Origin: Variovorax paradoxus
GTDB lineage: Bacteria > Pseudomonadota > Gammaproteobacteria > Burkholderiales > Burkholderiaceae_C
Assembly (NCBI RefSeq): GCF_902712855.1
Contig: NZ_LR743507.1
Coordinates: 1,784,001 to 1,848,000 of the forward strand
DNA length: 64,000 bases
Reading direction: 5' to 3'
A program made the position numbers and the translations under genes. Numbering within the stretch: position 1 is the stretch's first letter; each line of letters opens with the position of its first letter. Below, one piece after another: positions 1 through 9,640 of the stretch. Under the pieces are notes generated by a model that saw only the letters and a list, made by a program, of their open reading frames with translations, had not been told where the DNA came from and did no database searches.

Positions 1-1358
<1,358 letters not shown>

Positions 1359-1360
1359 CT

Positions 1361-1450
1361 CTCCCCCAGTCTTCGCGCACTTCGTGTCGCTTCGCCAACC
1401 CCCTTCCGGGGGCGACACCTGCGGCCCGGCAAAGCCGGTTCCGCGGTGTC
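1361..1450 (+). repeat. Oriented intergenic repeat, copy 1
   Basis: Copy of a roughly 90-bp element found at six sites in this window. It contains the core CTTCGTGTCGCTTCGCC, a C-run/G-run hairpin (CCCCCTTCCGGGGG) and a second hairpin CCGGCAAAGCCGG followed by TTCC and GGTGTC. It fills the gap between the ATPase and permease genes and points the same way as transcription. Confidence 0.8.
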
Positions 1451-1473
1451 TCCCGCATCGAGAGCACGCCGAC

Positions 1474-2508
1474 ATGAACCGCTTCTCGTCCCTCATGAGC
1501 CACCGCCTGGCCTGGCCCATCGTCACATTGCTGTTGCTGCTGGCCATCAACACCGCCTTCAACGCCAGCTTCCTGCGCCTCGAATGGCGCGACGGGCATC
1601 TGTACGGCAGCCTCGTCGACATCCTCAACCGCGCGGCGCCGCTGGTGCTGGTGTCGCTCGGCATGACGCTGGTGATCGCCACGCGCGGCATCGACATCTC
1701 GGTGGGGGCCGTGGTGGCCATCGCGGCCTCGCTCGCGGCCTGGATGATCGGCGGCTCGGTGGCCAACGACGTGAGCCGCTTCCCGATGTCGCTCGCGATC
1801 CTCGCGGCCATCGGCATCGCGCTGCTGTGCGGGCTGTGGAACGGCCTGCTGGTGGCCAGGGTGGGCATGCAGCCGATCATCGCGACGCTGATCCTGATGG
1901 TGGCCGGCCGCGGCATCGCGCAGCTCATTGCCGACGGGCAGATCATCACGATCTACTACAAGCCCTTCTTCTTCCTCGGCAGCGGCTACCTGCTGGGGCT
2001 GCCCTTCTCGCTGTTCATCGCGGCGGCGGTGTTCGCGGTGCTCTACCTCGCGATCACGCGCACGGCGCTGGGGCTGTTCATCCAGGCGGTGGGCATCAAC
2101 CCGACCGCGGCGCGCGTGGCCGGCGTGCAGGCCCGGCGGCTCATCGTGGGTGCCTATGCGTTCTGCGGCGCGTGCGCCGGCGTGGCGGGGCTGCTGATCA
2201 GCTCCAACGTGAAGAGCGCGGACGGCAACAACGCGGGCCAGCTCATCGAGCTCGACGCGATCCTCGCTGTGACGCTGGGTGGCACGGCGCTGACCGGCGG
2301 CCGCTTCAGCCTGGTGGGCAGCGTGATCGGCGCGCTGATCATCCAGACGCTGACGTATGCGATCTATTCGCTGGGCGTGCCGCCGGAGATCAACCTCGTG
2401 GTGAAGGCGGGCGTGGTGTTCGCGGTGATGCTGCTGCAGTCGCCGGAGTTCAGGGCTCAAGTGCGGACCCTGGTGCAGCGGCCCGCGCATGAAGGGGCGA
2501 AGGCATGA
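1474..2508 (+). CDS. ytfT: Sugar ABC transporter permease, YtfT type
   Basis: Inner-membrane permease of the BPD_transp_2 family, 344 residues from the chosen ATG. An in-frame ATG at 1384 would add 30 residues, but those are translated from the intergenic repeat and lack membrane character, so the start at MNRFSSLMSH is preferred. The protein has many hydrophobic helices and the family segment GMTLVIATRGIDISVGAVVA about 60 residues in. Its stop overlaps the next permease start by ATGA, which suggests translational coupling. The two non-identical permeases with one double-domain ATPase match the YtfQRT-YjfF and Shewanella-type arabinose arrangement rather than AraFGH, which has one permease. 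Confidence 0.92.
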   Translation: MNRFSSLMSHRLAWPIVTLLLLLAINTAFNASFLRLEWRDGHLYGSLVDILNRAAPLVLVSLGMTLVIATRGIDISVGAVVAIAASLAAWMIGGSVANDVSRFPMSLAILAAIGIALLCGLWNGLLVARVGMQPIIATLILMVAGRGIAQLIADGQIITIYYKPFFFLGSGYLLGLPFSLFIAAAVFAVLYLAITRTALGLFIQAVGINPTAARVAGVQARRLIVGAYAFCGACAGVAGLLISSNVKSADGNNAGQLIELDAILAVTLGGTALTGGRFSLVGSVIGALIIQTLTYAIYSLGVPPEINLVVKAGVVFAVMLLQSPEFRAQVRTLVQRPAHEGAKA

Positions 2509-3533
2509 GCGCGGTGATGGATACGACAGCCTCGCCCCAGTCCTCTGCCGCACGCGGACGAGGGGGCAGGAAAGGCCTCAACCCGAAGTACCTGCCGCTG
2601 GCGGCGACCATCTCGCTGTTCGTTCTCGTGGCCACGCTGGGCTCGGTGTTCTACGACGGCTTCTTCTCGGCGCAGGTGTTCCTCAACCTGCTGATCGACA
2701 ACGCGTTCCTCATCGTCGTTGCCGTGGGCATGACCTTCGTGATCCTGTCGGGCGGCATCGACCTGTCGGTGGGCTCGGTGATCGCGCTCACGACCATGGT
2801 GTCGGCCTCGCTGGTCGAGAAGCACGGCTGGAGCCCCGCCATCGTGATCCCGCTGGTGCTGGCGATGGGCACGGCCTTCGGCGCGTTCATGGGACTGCTC
2901 ATCGAACGCTACCGGCTGCAGCCCTTCATCGTCACGCTGGCGGGCATGTTCCTTGCGCGCGGGCTGTGCTATCTCATCAGCATCGACTCGATCAGCATCA
3001 CCAACGAGTTCTACTCGGAGGTCTCGCAGATCCGCATCCCGATCTGGGGCGAGGCCTCGGTGTCGATCAGCGCGGTGATCGCGGTGGCGGTGCTGCTGGC
3101 GGCGGTGTTCATCGCGCACTGCACGCCGTTCGGCCGCGCGGTGTATGCCATCGGCGGCAGCGAGCATTCGGCGATGCTGATGGGCCTGCCGGTGCGGCGC
3201 ACGCTCATCGGCGTGTACACGCTCTCGGGTTTCTGCTCGGCGCTGGCGGGCGTGATCTTCACCTTCTACATGCTCTCGGGCTACGGCCTGCACGCGGTGG
3301 GGCTGGAGCTCGACGCCATCGCCGCCGTGGTGATCGGCGGCACGCTGCTCACCGGCGGCGTGGGCTACGTGGCGGGCACGCTGTTCGGCGTGCTGATGCT
3401 CGGGATCATCCAGACCCTCATTTCCTTCGACGGCACGCTGAGCTCGTGGTGGACCCGCATCGTCGTGGGTGCGCTGCTGTTCGTCTTCTGCCTGCTGCAA
3501 CGCTTCTTCACCTCGCGCGCCCCGCGCCGCTGA
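2505..3533 (+). CDS. yjfF: Sugar ABC transporter permease, YjfF type
   Basis: Second membrane subunit of the pentose-type importer, 342 residues, BPD_transp_2 family. The hallmark GMTFVILSGGIDLSVGSVIAL is near residue 75, and a conserved glycine-rich segment AAVVIGGTLLTGGVGYVAGT lies near residue 265. It starts inside the stop codon of the previous gene (ATGA overlap). A Ser/Arg/Gly-rich cytosolic N-terminus of about 28 residues precedes the first helix. It presumably forms a heterodimer with the preceding permease. The dehydratase gene begins 8 bases after its stop, so transporter and enzymes very likely share one transcript. Confidence 0.92.
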   Translation: MSAVMDTTASPQSSAARGRGGRKGLNPKYLPLAATISLFVLVATLGSVFYDGFFSAQVFLNLLIDNAFLIVVAVGMTFVILSGGIDLSVGSVIALTTMVSASLVEKHGWSPAIVIPLVLAMGTAFGAFMGLLIERYRLQPFIVTLAGMFLARGLCYLISIDSISITNEFYSEVSQIRIPIWGEASVSISAVIAVAVLLAAVFIAHCTPFGRAVYAIGGSEHSAMLMGLPVRRTLIGVYTLSGFCSALAGVIFTFYMLSGYGLHAVGLELDAIAAVVIGGTLLTGGVGYVAGTLFGVLMLGIIQTLISFDGTLSSWWTRIVVGALLFVFCLLQRFFTSRAPRR

Positions 3534-3541
3534 CCTCCCAA

Positions 3542-5278
3542 ATGACAAAGAAACTGCGCTCGACCGAATGGTTCGGCTCGGCCGACAAGAACGGCTTCAT
3601 GTACCGCAGCTGGATGAAGAACCAGGGCATTCCGGACCACGAGTTCGACGGCCGCCCGATCATCGGCATCTGCAACACCTGGTCGGAACTCACGCCGTGC
3701 AACGCGCACTTCCGAAAGATCGCCGAGCACGTGAAGCGCGGCATCTCGGAAGCGGGCGGCTTCCCGGTGGAGTTCCCCGTGTTCTCCAACGGCGAGTCGA
3801 ACCTGCGCCCCACCGCGATGCTCACGCGCAACCTCGCGAGCATGGACGTGGAGGAAGCCATCCGCGGCAACCCGGTCGATGCGGTGGTGCTGCTCACCGG
3901 TTGCGACAAGACCACGCCCGCGCTGCTGATGGGCGCGGCGAGCTGCGACATCCCGGCCATCGTGGTGACCGGCGGACCGATGCTCAACGGGAAGCTCGAG
4001 GGCAGGAACATCGGCTCGGGCACGGCCGTGTGGCAGCTGCACGAATCGCTGAAGGCCGGCGAGATCAACCTGCACCAGTTCCTTTCGGCCGAGGGCGGCA
4101 TGTCGCGTTCGGCGGGCACCTGCAACACCATGGGTACGGCCTCGACGATGGCCTGCATGGCCGAGGCGCTGGGCACTTCGCTGCCGCACAACGCGGCGAT
4201 TCCGGCAGTGGACGCGCGGCGCTACGTGCTCGCGCAGATGTCGGGCATGCGCGCGGTGCAGATGGCACAGGAGGGGCTCACGCTCTCGAAGATCCTCACG
4301 CGCGAAGCCTTCGAGAACGCCATCCGCGTGAACGCGGCCATCGGCGGATCGACCAATGCGGTGATCCACCTGAAGGCCATCGCGGGGCGCATCGGCGTCG
4401 AGCTGGAGCTGGAAGACTGGACGCGCATCGGCAGCCATACCCCGACCATCGTCGACCTGATGCCTTCGGGCCGCTTCCTCATGGAAGAGTTCTATTACGC
4501 AGGCGGATTGCCCGCCGTGCTGCGCCGGCTCGGCGAGAACGGCCTGCTGCCGCACCCGGATGCGCTCACCGTCAACGGCCAGTCGATCTGGGACAACGTG
4601 CGCGAGGCGCCGAGCTTCGACGACGAGGTGATCCGCCCGCTGGACAACCCGCTCATTGCCGACGGCGGCATCCGCATCCTGCGCGGCAACCTCTCGCCGC
4701 GCGGCGCGGTACTCAAGCCCTCGGCCGCAACGCCCGAGTTGCTGAAGCACCGCGGACGCGCCGTGGTGTTCGAGAACCTCGAGCACTACAAGGAACGCAT
4801 CGTCGACGAGGACCTCGACATCGACGCGAGCTGCGTGATGGTGCTGAAGAACTGCGGCCCCAAGGGCTACCCCGGCATGGCCGAGGTCGGCAACATGGGG
4901 CTGCCGCCGAAGCTGCTGCGCCAGGGCGTGAAGGACATGGTGCGCATCTCCGATGCGCGCATGAGCGGCACGGCCTACGGCACGGTGGTGCTGCACGTCG
5001 CACCCGAAGCCGCCGACGGCGGGCCGCTGGCGGCGGTGCGCGACGGTGACTGGATCGAGCTCGATTGCGATGCGGGCCGGCTGCATCTGGACATCAGCGA
5101 CGAAGAGCTCGCATCGCGCCTCGCGTCGCTGTCGAGCACCGATGCACAGCCCATGAGCACACGCGGCGGTGGCTACCAGAAGCTCTACGTCAACCACGTG
5201 CTGCAGGCCGACGAAGGCTGCGACTTCGACTTTCTCGTCGGCTGCCGCGGCGCGGCCGTTCCCCGCCATTCACACTGA
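3542..5278 (+). CDS. IlvD/EDD family dehydratase, probable L-arabonate dehydratase
   Basis: Predicted to dehydrate an aldonate (L-arabonate best fit, EC 4.2.1.25) to 2-keto-3-deoxy-L-arabonate in the cytosol; 578 residues, usual for the family. The frame continues upstream, but ATG 3542 follows the permease stop directly and gives the expected N-terminus MTKKLRSTEWFG. Cys53, Cys121 (in LTGCDKTTPALLMGA) and Cys194 (in SRSAGTCNTMGTAS) are placed to hold the iron-sulfur cluster. From memory their spacing equals that of Cys59/127/200 in the Rhizobium leguminosarum L-arabonate dehydratase. Lys123 in the CDK motif and Ser475 in RMSGTAYG are further conserved sites. The neighbouring keto-deoxy-pentonate dehydratase supports the pathway. 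Another C5/C6 aldonate (xylonate, fuconate, galactonate) cannot be excluded. Confidence 0.88.
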   Translation: MTKKLRSTEWFGSADKNGFMYRSWMKNQGIPDHEFDGRPIIGICNTWSELTPCNAHFRKIAEHVKRGISEAGGFPVEFPVFSNGESNLRPTAMLTRNLASMDVEEAIRGNPVDAVVLLTGCDKTTPALLMGAASCDIPAIVVTGGPMLNGKLEGRNIGSGTAVWQLHESLKAGEINLHQFLSAEGGMSRSAGTCNTMGTASTMACMAEALGTSLPHNAAIPAVDARRYVLAQMSGMRAVQMAQEGLTLSKILTREAFENAIRVNAAIGGSTNAVIHLKAIAGRIGVELELEDWTRIGSHTPTIVDLMPSGRFLMEEFYYAGGLPAVLRRLGENGLLPHPDALTVNGQSIWDNVREAPSFDDEVIRPLDNPLIADGGIRILRGNLSPRGAVLKPSAATPELLKHRGRAVVFENLEHYKERIVDEDLDIDASCVMVLKNCGPKGYPGMAEVGNMGLPPKLLRQGVKDMVRISDARMSGTAYGTVVLHVAPEAADGGPLAAVRDGDWIELDCDAGRLHLDISDEELASRLASLSSTDAQPMSTRGGGYQKLYVNHVLQADEGCDFDFLVGCRGAAVPRHSH

Positions 5279-5297
5279 TGACTGATTCATTGAAGCC

Positions 5298-6215
5298 ATG
5301 ACCCCCAGATACCGCGGCATCTTCCCGGTGGTGCCGACCACCTTCACCGAACAGGGCGCGCTCGACATCGAGAGCCAGAAGCGCTGCGTCGACTTCATGA
5401 TCGATGCGGGTTCCGATGGCCTCTGCATCCTCGCGAATTTCTCGGAGCAGTTCGTGCTGTCCGATGACGAGCGAGAGGTGCTGACGCGCAGCATCCTCGA
5501 ACACGTCAAGGGCCGCGTGCCGGTGATCGTGACGACCACGCACTACAGCACCAAGGTCTGCGCCGAACGCAGCCGCCGCGCGCAGGACATGGGCGCGGCG
5601 ATGCTGATGGTGATGCCGCCGTACCACGGAGCAACCTTTCGCGTGCCGGAGCCGCAGATCTACGAGTTCTATGCGCGGCTGTCGGACGCGGTGAGCATCC
5701 CCATCATGATCCAGGACGCACCGGCCAGCGGCACGGTGCTGTCGGCGCCGTTCCTCGCACGCATGGCCAAAGAGATCGAGCAGGTCGCGTATTTCAAGAT
5801 CGAGACGCCCGGCGCGGCGTCGAAGCTGCGCGAGCTGATCCGCCTCGGCGGCGATGCCATCGAAGGGCCGTGGGACGGCGAGGAAGCCATCACGCTGATG
5901 CCCGACCTCGATGCCGGTGCGACAGGATCGATGACCGGCGGCGGCTACCCCGACGGCATCCGGCCGATCATCGAGGCGCACCGCGCGGGCGACCGCGACA
6001 AGGCCTTCGCGCTCTATCAGCAGTGGCTGCCGCTCATCAACTACGAGAACCGGCAGGCCGGCCTGCTGGCCTGCAAGTCGCTCATGAAGGAGGGCGGCGT
6101 GATCGCCTGCGAGGCGCCCCGGCATCCGCTGCCGGCGATGCACCCCGAGACGCGCGCCGGGCTGATCGAGACGGCGAAGCGGCTCGACCCGCTGGTGCTG
6201 CGCTGGGGTCGGTAG
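5298..6215 (+). CDS. DHDPS-family lyase, probable 2-keto-3-deoxy-L-arabonate dehydratase
   Basis: Predicted to convert 2-keto-3-deoxy-L-arabonate to 2-ketoglutarate semialdehyde (EC 4.2.1.43), the step after the preceding dehydratase. It has 305 residues with the DHDPS/NanA TIM-barrel pattern: an N-terminal GIFPVVPTTF strand, GSDGLCILANFSE in place of the usual GTTGE loop, and Schiff-base Lys167 in YFKIE. The altered loop and the PIMIQDAPASG segment are typical of the arabonate branch rather than of lysine-biosynthesis DHDPS. It lies 19 bases after the dehydratase stop, so it is the last gene of the operon. The final step (semialdehyde dehydrogenase) is not in the window. Its 3' end overlaps the antisense LysR gene. 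Confidence 0.87.
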   Translation: MTPRYRGIFPVVPTTFTEQGALDIESQKRCVDFMIDAGSDGLCILANFSEQFVLSDDEREVLTRSILEHVKGRVPVIVTTTHYSTKVCAERSRRAQDMGAAMLMVMPPYHGATFRVPEPQIYEFYARLSDAVSIPIMIQDAPASGTVLSAPFLARMAKEIEQVAYFKIETPGAASKLRELIRLGGDAIEGPWDGEEAITLMPDLDAGATGSMTGGGYPDGIRPIIEAHRAGDRDKAFALYQQWLPLINYENRQAGLLACKSLMKEGGVIACEAPRHPLPAMHPETRAGLIETAKRLDPLVLRWGR

Positions 6216-7140
6216 CCGGGAGCGCGAGCTCGCTGTCGGCGACGAAGTAGGGTGCGAGCAGTTCGGTCAGCCAGTTCATCACAGCGAGCACGCGCGGCGC
6301 GAGCTGCCGCCGGTTGACGTACACCAGCGACACCGGCATGGGGCGCGCGGTGAACGCCGGCATCACCTGCACCAGCGAGCCCTCGGCAAAGCAGGGCCGC
6401 AGGCCGCCGACCGGAGCCTGGATGAGACCGAGCCCCGCGATGGCCGCCGCGTTGTACGCGTCGGTGCCGTTCACCGTGACCAGGGAGCGCATCGGCTGCA
6501 TGCGGTAGCGGCCCTGGGCCGCATCGAAGTATTCCCAGCCCGCGTCGTTCGGCGAGAGGGTCTGCGCGAAGTGCACGATGCGGTGCGAGGCGAGATCGGC
6601 CAGCGTGCGCGGCGTGCCGTGCGCCTGCAGGTAGGCCGGGCTCGCGGCATTGGCCATGCGCATGAAGCCAAGGGGCCGCGCGACCAGTTCGGAGTCGCCC
6701 AGCACGCCCACGCGCAGCACGCAGTCGAAGCCCTCGTTCACCAGGTCGACATGGCGGTCGGTGGTGCTGATGCCGATTTCCAGCGCGGGGTGCAGCGCGA
6801 GGAATTCGGGCAGGCGCGGAATGACGATGTCGCGCGCCACGGTCGCGGGCAGGTCGATGCGCAACCTGCCGGTCAGGCCGCCGGCGCCGGCGCGAAACAT
6901 GCCGGCCAGCTGCTCGCCTTCCGCCAGGTAGTCCTTGCAGCGCTCGAGGAAGCGCTGGCCGTCTTCGGTGAGGCGCACGCTGCGGGTGGTTCGCTGCAGC
7001 AGCCGCGTACCGAGCCGGTCTTCGAGCTGCTGCACCGCCACCGAGGTGCGCGCGCGCGTCAGGCCGAGCTGGTCGGCGGCACGGCTGAAGCTCGCGAGTT
7101 CGGCCACCCTCGAGAAGATGCGCAGTTCTTCGATGTTCAT
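6082..7140 (-). CDS. LysR-family transcriptional regulator with unusual C-terminal tail
   Basis: Probable regulator of the divergent dehydrogenase gene. The N-terminal winged helix-turn-helix (MNIEELRIFSRVAELASFSR, then SVAVQQLEDRLGTRLLQRTTRSVRLT) is followed by a LysR substrate-binding domain from about residue 90 to 300. The protein is 352 residues, longer than the usual 300 or so. The last 45 residues are rich in Arg, Ser, Ala and Pro and are read antisense through the final 134 bases of the convergent lyase gene. The tail therefore looks like read-through past a lost stop rather than a domain. Start at 7140 gives the standard LysR N-terminus. The effector is unknown. Confidence 0.88.
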   Translation of the reverse strand: MNIEELRIFSRVAELASFSRAADQLGLTRARTSVAVQQLEDRLGTRLLQRTTRSVRLTEDGQRFLERCKDYLAEGEQLAGMFRAGAGGLTGRLRIDLPATVARDIVIPRLPEFLALHPALEIGISTTDRHVDLVNEGFDCVLRVGVLGDSELVARPLGFMRMANAASPAYLQAHGTPRTLADLASHRIVHFAQTLSPNDAGWEYFDAAQGRYRMQPMRSLVTVNGTDAYNAAAIAGLGLIQAPVGGLRPCFAEGSLVQVMPAFTARPMPVSLVYVNRRQLAPRVLAVMNWLTELLAPYFVADSELALPATDPSAAPAGRAASPSRSARRASRGASPAADAGAPRRRSRRPPS

Positions 7141-7247
7141 GGCGGCGGATTGTCCTGTTTGGGGGCGACAGTGTGCTCCGGAAGACGGTATTTATCTTGC
7201 AGGCGGTAATTTTTAAAGTCGTCCCATCAACCAACCGAGGACTTCCA

Positions 7248-8027
7248 ATGACCGCATCCACCACCCCCGGCACTCCGCGCATCGCACTCATTACCGGCGG
7301 CAGCCGCGGCCTCGGCCGCAGCGCCGCGCTGGCGCTCGCGGCCGACGGCGTCGACGTGATCCTGACCTACGTGTCGAACGAAGCCAGCGCGCAGGCGGTG
7401 GTGTCGGACATCGAGGCGATGGGGCGGCGGGCCGTCGCGCTGCGGCTCGACGTGGGCGACAGCAAGACCTTCGCGGCCTTTGCACAGGCGGTGAAGGCGG
7501 CGCTCGCGGCCACGTGGCAGCGCGAGCGCTTCGACTTCCTGGTGAACAACGCCGGCGTCGGCCTGCATGTGAACTTCGAGGACATGACGGAGGAGCAGTT
7601 CGACACGCTCTACAACATCCACTTCAAGGGCACGTACTTCCTCACGCAGAAGATGCTGCCGCTGATCAACGACGGCGGGCGCATCGTGAACGTGTCGACG
7701 GGTCTCACGCGCTTCGCCATGGCCGGGGCCTCGGCCTACGCATCGATGAAGGGCGCCGTGGAAACGCTGACGCGCTACCTCGCCAAGGAGCTCGGCGCGC
7801 GCGGCATCGCCGCGAATACGATCGCACCGGGCGCCATCGAGACGGACTTCAGCGGCGGCATGGTGCGCGACAACCCGCAGGTCAACGCGATGGTTGCCGG
7901 CTTCACGGCGCTCGGGCGCGCAGGCAAGCCCGACGACATCGGCGGTGCGATCGCGGGCTTGCTCGGAGAGGGGAATCGCTGGGTGAATGCCCAGCGCATC
8001 GAGGTGTCTGGCGGGATGCTGGTCTGA
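7248..8027 (+). CDS. Short-chain dehydrogenase/reductase (SDR)
   Basis: NAD(P)-dependent oxidoreductase with a Rossmann fold, 259 residues. The cofactor motif is TGGSRGLGRS near residue 14, NNAGVG is present, and the catalytic Tyr and Lys sit in SAYASMKG after the Ser of NVSTG. The chosen ATG has CGAGG upstream; an in-frame ATG at 7173 would add 25 atypical residues reaching into the divergent promoter region. It is transcribed divergently from the LysR gene, 107 bases away, a common arrangement for a regulator and its target. The C-terminus RWVNAQRIEVSGGMLV is the classical SDR ending. The substrate cannot be told from sequence. Confidence 0.92.
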   Translation: MTASTTPGTPRIALITGGSRGLGRSAALALAADGVDVILTYVSNEASAQAVVSDIEAMGRRAVALRLDVGDSKTFAAFAQAVKAALAATWQRERFDFLVNNAGVGLHVNFEDMTEEQFDTLYNIHFKGTYFLTQKMLPLINDGGRIVNVSTGLTRFAMAGASAYASMKGAVETLTRYLAKELGARGIAANTIAPGAIETDFSGGMVRDNPQVNAMVAGFTALGRAGKPDDIGGAIAGLLGEGNRWVNAQRIEVSGGMLV

Positions 8028-8070
8028 GCACCTTGCGTGCCCAGGGGTGACAGCCATCCCGTGTCGGGTA

Positions 8071-8325
8071 TCAGCTCTTCTCGAGTTCTGAGACCTGCAG
8101 CGACAGGTCGAACAGCTTGGACTTGCTGGCGTAGTAGCGGTCGAGCCGCCATTCCTTCAGGATGTCCATGGCGAGCTGGAAGCTCTTGTAGTCCAGGCTG
8201 TACAGGGTGACCAGCTCGAAGCTGCGTTCGGACTCGAGCGCCAACACGAGTTGGGCCAGGATCTTGGCCGATTCGTTGGCCGGGTCCGTTTCGATGAATC
8301 GGCGAGCGACCTTGATGGCATTCAT
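8071..8325 (-). CDS. Small conserved hypothetical protein
   Basis: 84 residues, mostly helical in character and charged, with no signal peptide, membrane segment or cysteine. I do not recognise a named domain. AGGA lies 10 bases before the ATG. A TATAGT -10-like hexamer is visible further upstream around 8362, without a convincing -35. The composition is ordinary soluble protein (Leu, Glu, Lys, Ser), clearly unlike shadow reading frames in this GC-rich DNA, which supports real coding. It faces the SDR gene tail to tail with a 43-base gap. Function unknown. Confidence 0.75.
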   Translation of the reverse strand: MNAIKVARRFIETDPANESAKILAQLVLALESERSFELVTLYSLDYKSFQLAMDILKEWRLDRYYASKSKLFDLSLQVSELEKS

Positions 8326-8443
8326 TGGGAAGTGTTCCTCGGTAGGCAGGGACCGAGAACTATAGCTAGCACGCGCAGGCCTTTTATGACAGTCGTGTGA
8401 CAGTCAAGGGCATGGCCGAGGCCCGCCGGCAGGCTTTGCGCGA

Positions 8444-8470
8444 GGCATGGCAGGCGCTACCTGCCATGCC
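8444..8470 (-). terminator. GC-rich hairpin after the 8488-8991 gene
   Basis: Perfect 11-bp inverted repeat, GGCATGGCAGG and CCTGCCATGCC around a 5-base loop, placed 17 bases past the stop of the secreted-protein gene. There is no T-run on either side, so it may be a weak terminator or an mRNA-end stabiliser. Confidence 0.5.
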
Positions 8471-8487
8471 GTTGCGGCGGAGCCGGC

Positions 8488-8991
8488 TCAGCGGATCGGT
8501 GCAGGCATGGGCGCGATCATCGGCGCGGGCGCGCGCTCGATCGGGCGGGGCACCGGGGGCGGCATCACGACGGCGGGCCCGGGCATCACGACCGGTGCCG
8601 GCATGACGGTGGTCGTGACCGACTCGCGGATCACGCCCCCGCCCATCACGCTGCCGTCCACGGCCGCACGGGTGTTGCCCGCGCCGCCGAGCACGCGGGC
8701 CTCGCAGTCGGCGCGGTCGGCCGGTTGCTGCAGGCCGCAACGTGCGAGCGCATTGGCGCGGTAGTCGGGTGCGCTGGTCAGGCCGCCGCGCGCGGCTTCC
8801 TGACGGGCGGCACCGGCTTCGCGGATGCACGCGGCACGGTCTTGCTGGTTGTGGCCGCAGACGGCGAGTTCCTGCTGGTAGATGCCGCCGCCGTCGCCCC
8901 GGCGCGGGCCCGCGGCGGATGCGACCGTGGCGCTGGCCACGCTGCCGATGGCAAGCAGGGCGAAGATCATCGAACGTGTCTGGCTTTTCAT
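8488..8991 (-). CDS. Secreted four-cysteine hypothetical protein (paralogue A)
   Basis: 167 residues with a Sec signal peptide (a basic start, then a hydrophobic core up to about ATVASA at residue 26). The mature part has exactly four cysteines in the pattern C-x(10)-C, then ARC and D-C-E-A-R, which could form two disulfides. It contains NQQDRAAC, REAGAARQEA and GSVMGGGVIRE, followed by a Pro/Met/Ala-rich C-terminal tail of about 45 residues. AAGGAG lies 6 bases before the ATG. The gene at 9041-9445 encodes a clear paralogue. I do not recognise the family; location is probably periplasmic. Confidence 0.8.
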   Translation of the reverse strand: MKSQTRSMIFALLAIGSVASATVASAAGPRRGDGGGIYQQELAVCGHNQQDRAACIREAGAARQEAARGGLTSAPDYRANALARCGLQQPADRADCEARVLGGAGNTRAAVDGSVMGGGVIRESVTTTVMPAPVVMPGPAVVMPPPVPRPIERAPAPMIAPMPAPIR

Positions 8992-9040
8992 GGTTGGCTC
9001 CTTGGCGTGACCGGAAAAAAGATGAAGTCGATGGCCCGGC

Positions 9041-9445
9041 TCAGCGCGCGGGCTGTGCCGGCAGGGGCGTGACGGTTTCGCGGATGACGCCGCCGCCCAT
9101 CACGCTGCCCTCGGTGGTGGTGCGTGCGCCGCCCTTGATGCGCGCTTCGCACTCGGGCTGGTCGGGTCCTGGCTGCTCGCTGCAACGGGCCAGCGAATTG
9201 ACCTGTCCGCGCGCCGGGCTCGGCGTGGTGAGGCCGTTGCGGCCCGCTTCCTGGCGGGCGGCGCCAGCTTCGCGCAGGCATGCGGCACGGTCTTGCTGCA
9301 CGCCGTCGCAGGTGGCGCGTTCCTTCTGCATGCGGGCTTCGGAACCCGGTGCCTGTGCGCCTGCGGTCTGCGCGCCGAAGACGATGAAGCTGCCTGCCGC
9401 GCAAAGTGCAGCGGTGGAAAGAACGGAACGGACTGTTGTTGTCAT
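9041..9445 (-). CDS. Secreted four-cysteine hypothetical protein (paralogue B)
   Basis: 134 residues with a Sec signal peptide ending near QTAGAQA (about residue 31). It shares with the downstream neighbour the segments QQDRAAC, REAGAARQEA, LARC, CEAR and GSVMGGGVIRE, and the same spacing of four mature cysteines, so the two arose by duplication. Unlike paralogue A it lacks the long Pro/Met-rich tail and ends about ten residues after the GGGVIRE motif. AGGAG sits 6 bases before the ATG. The two genes are on the same strand, 49 bases apart, and probably co-transcribed. Function unknown. Confidence 0.8.
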   Translation of the reverse strand: MTTTVRSVLSTAALCAAGSFIVFGAQTAGAQAPGSEARMQKERATCDGVQQDRAACLREAGAARQEAGRNGLTTPSPARGQVNSLARCSEQPGPDQPECEARIKGGARTTTEGSVMGGGVIRETVTPLPAQPAR

Positions 9446-9640
9446 GCGGGCTCCTGGTCTGGTGACGAGACGCCGCGCCCTCCGAGGTGCGCGACTGGAG
9501 CCACAGTGTGGTGCCGGCCGGGGCTGCGCCCCTGTGGGACAGCCGCACCCTTCGACCGTGCCGTACTCGCCGTTCCATGTCGGACGTATCCCGCAACCCC
9601 AGCCCCGCCTACGGCTGCCGTCCCATGTTCCCGTTCCAGA
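9446..9640. other. Non-coding stretch upstream of paralogue B
   Basis: 195 bases between the ribosome-binding site of paralogue B and the 98-bp repeat array. A 67-codon minus-strand frame spans it, but it starts inside the repeat and has shadow-like composition. It presumably holds the promoter for the two secreted-protein genes; I see no clear hexamers. Confidence 0.4.

Noticed and set aside
2489..3541. N-terminal extension of the arabonate-dehydratase-like protein to 929 residues
   Set aside because: The extra 351 codons are an out-of-frame reading of the YjfF permease gene; the family start lies at 3542.
2457..3548. Long minus-strand open frame opposite the YjfF permease
   Set aside because: His/Arg/Asp-rich composition without domains is the antisense shadow of GC-rich coding DNA; the plus strand has a clear permease.
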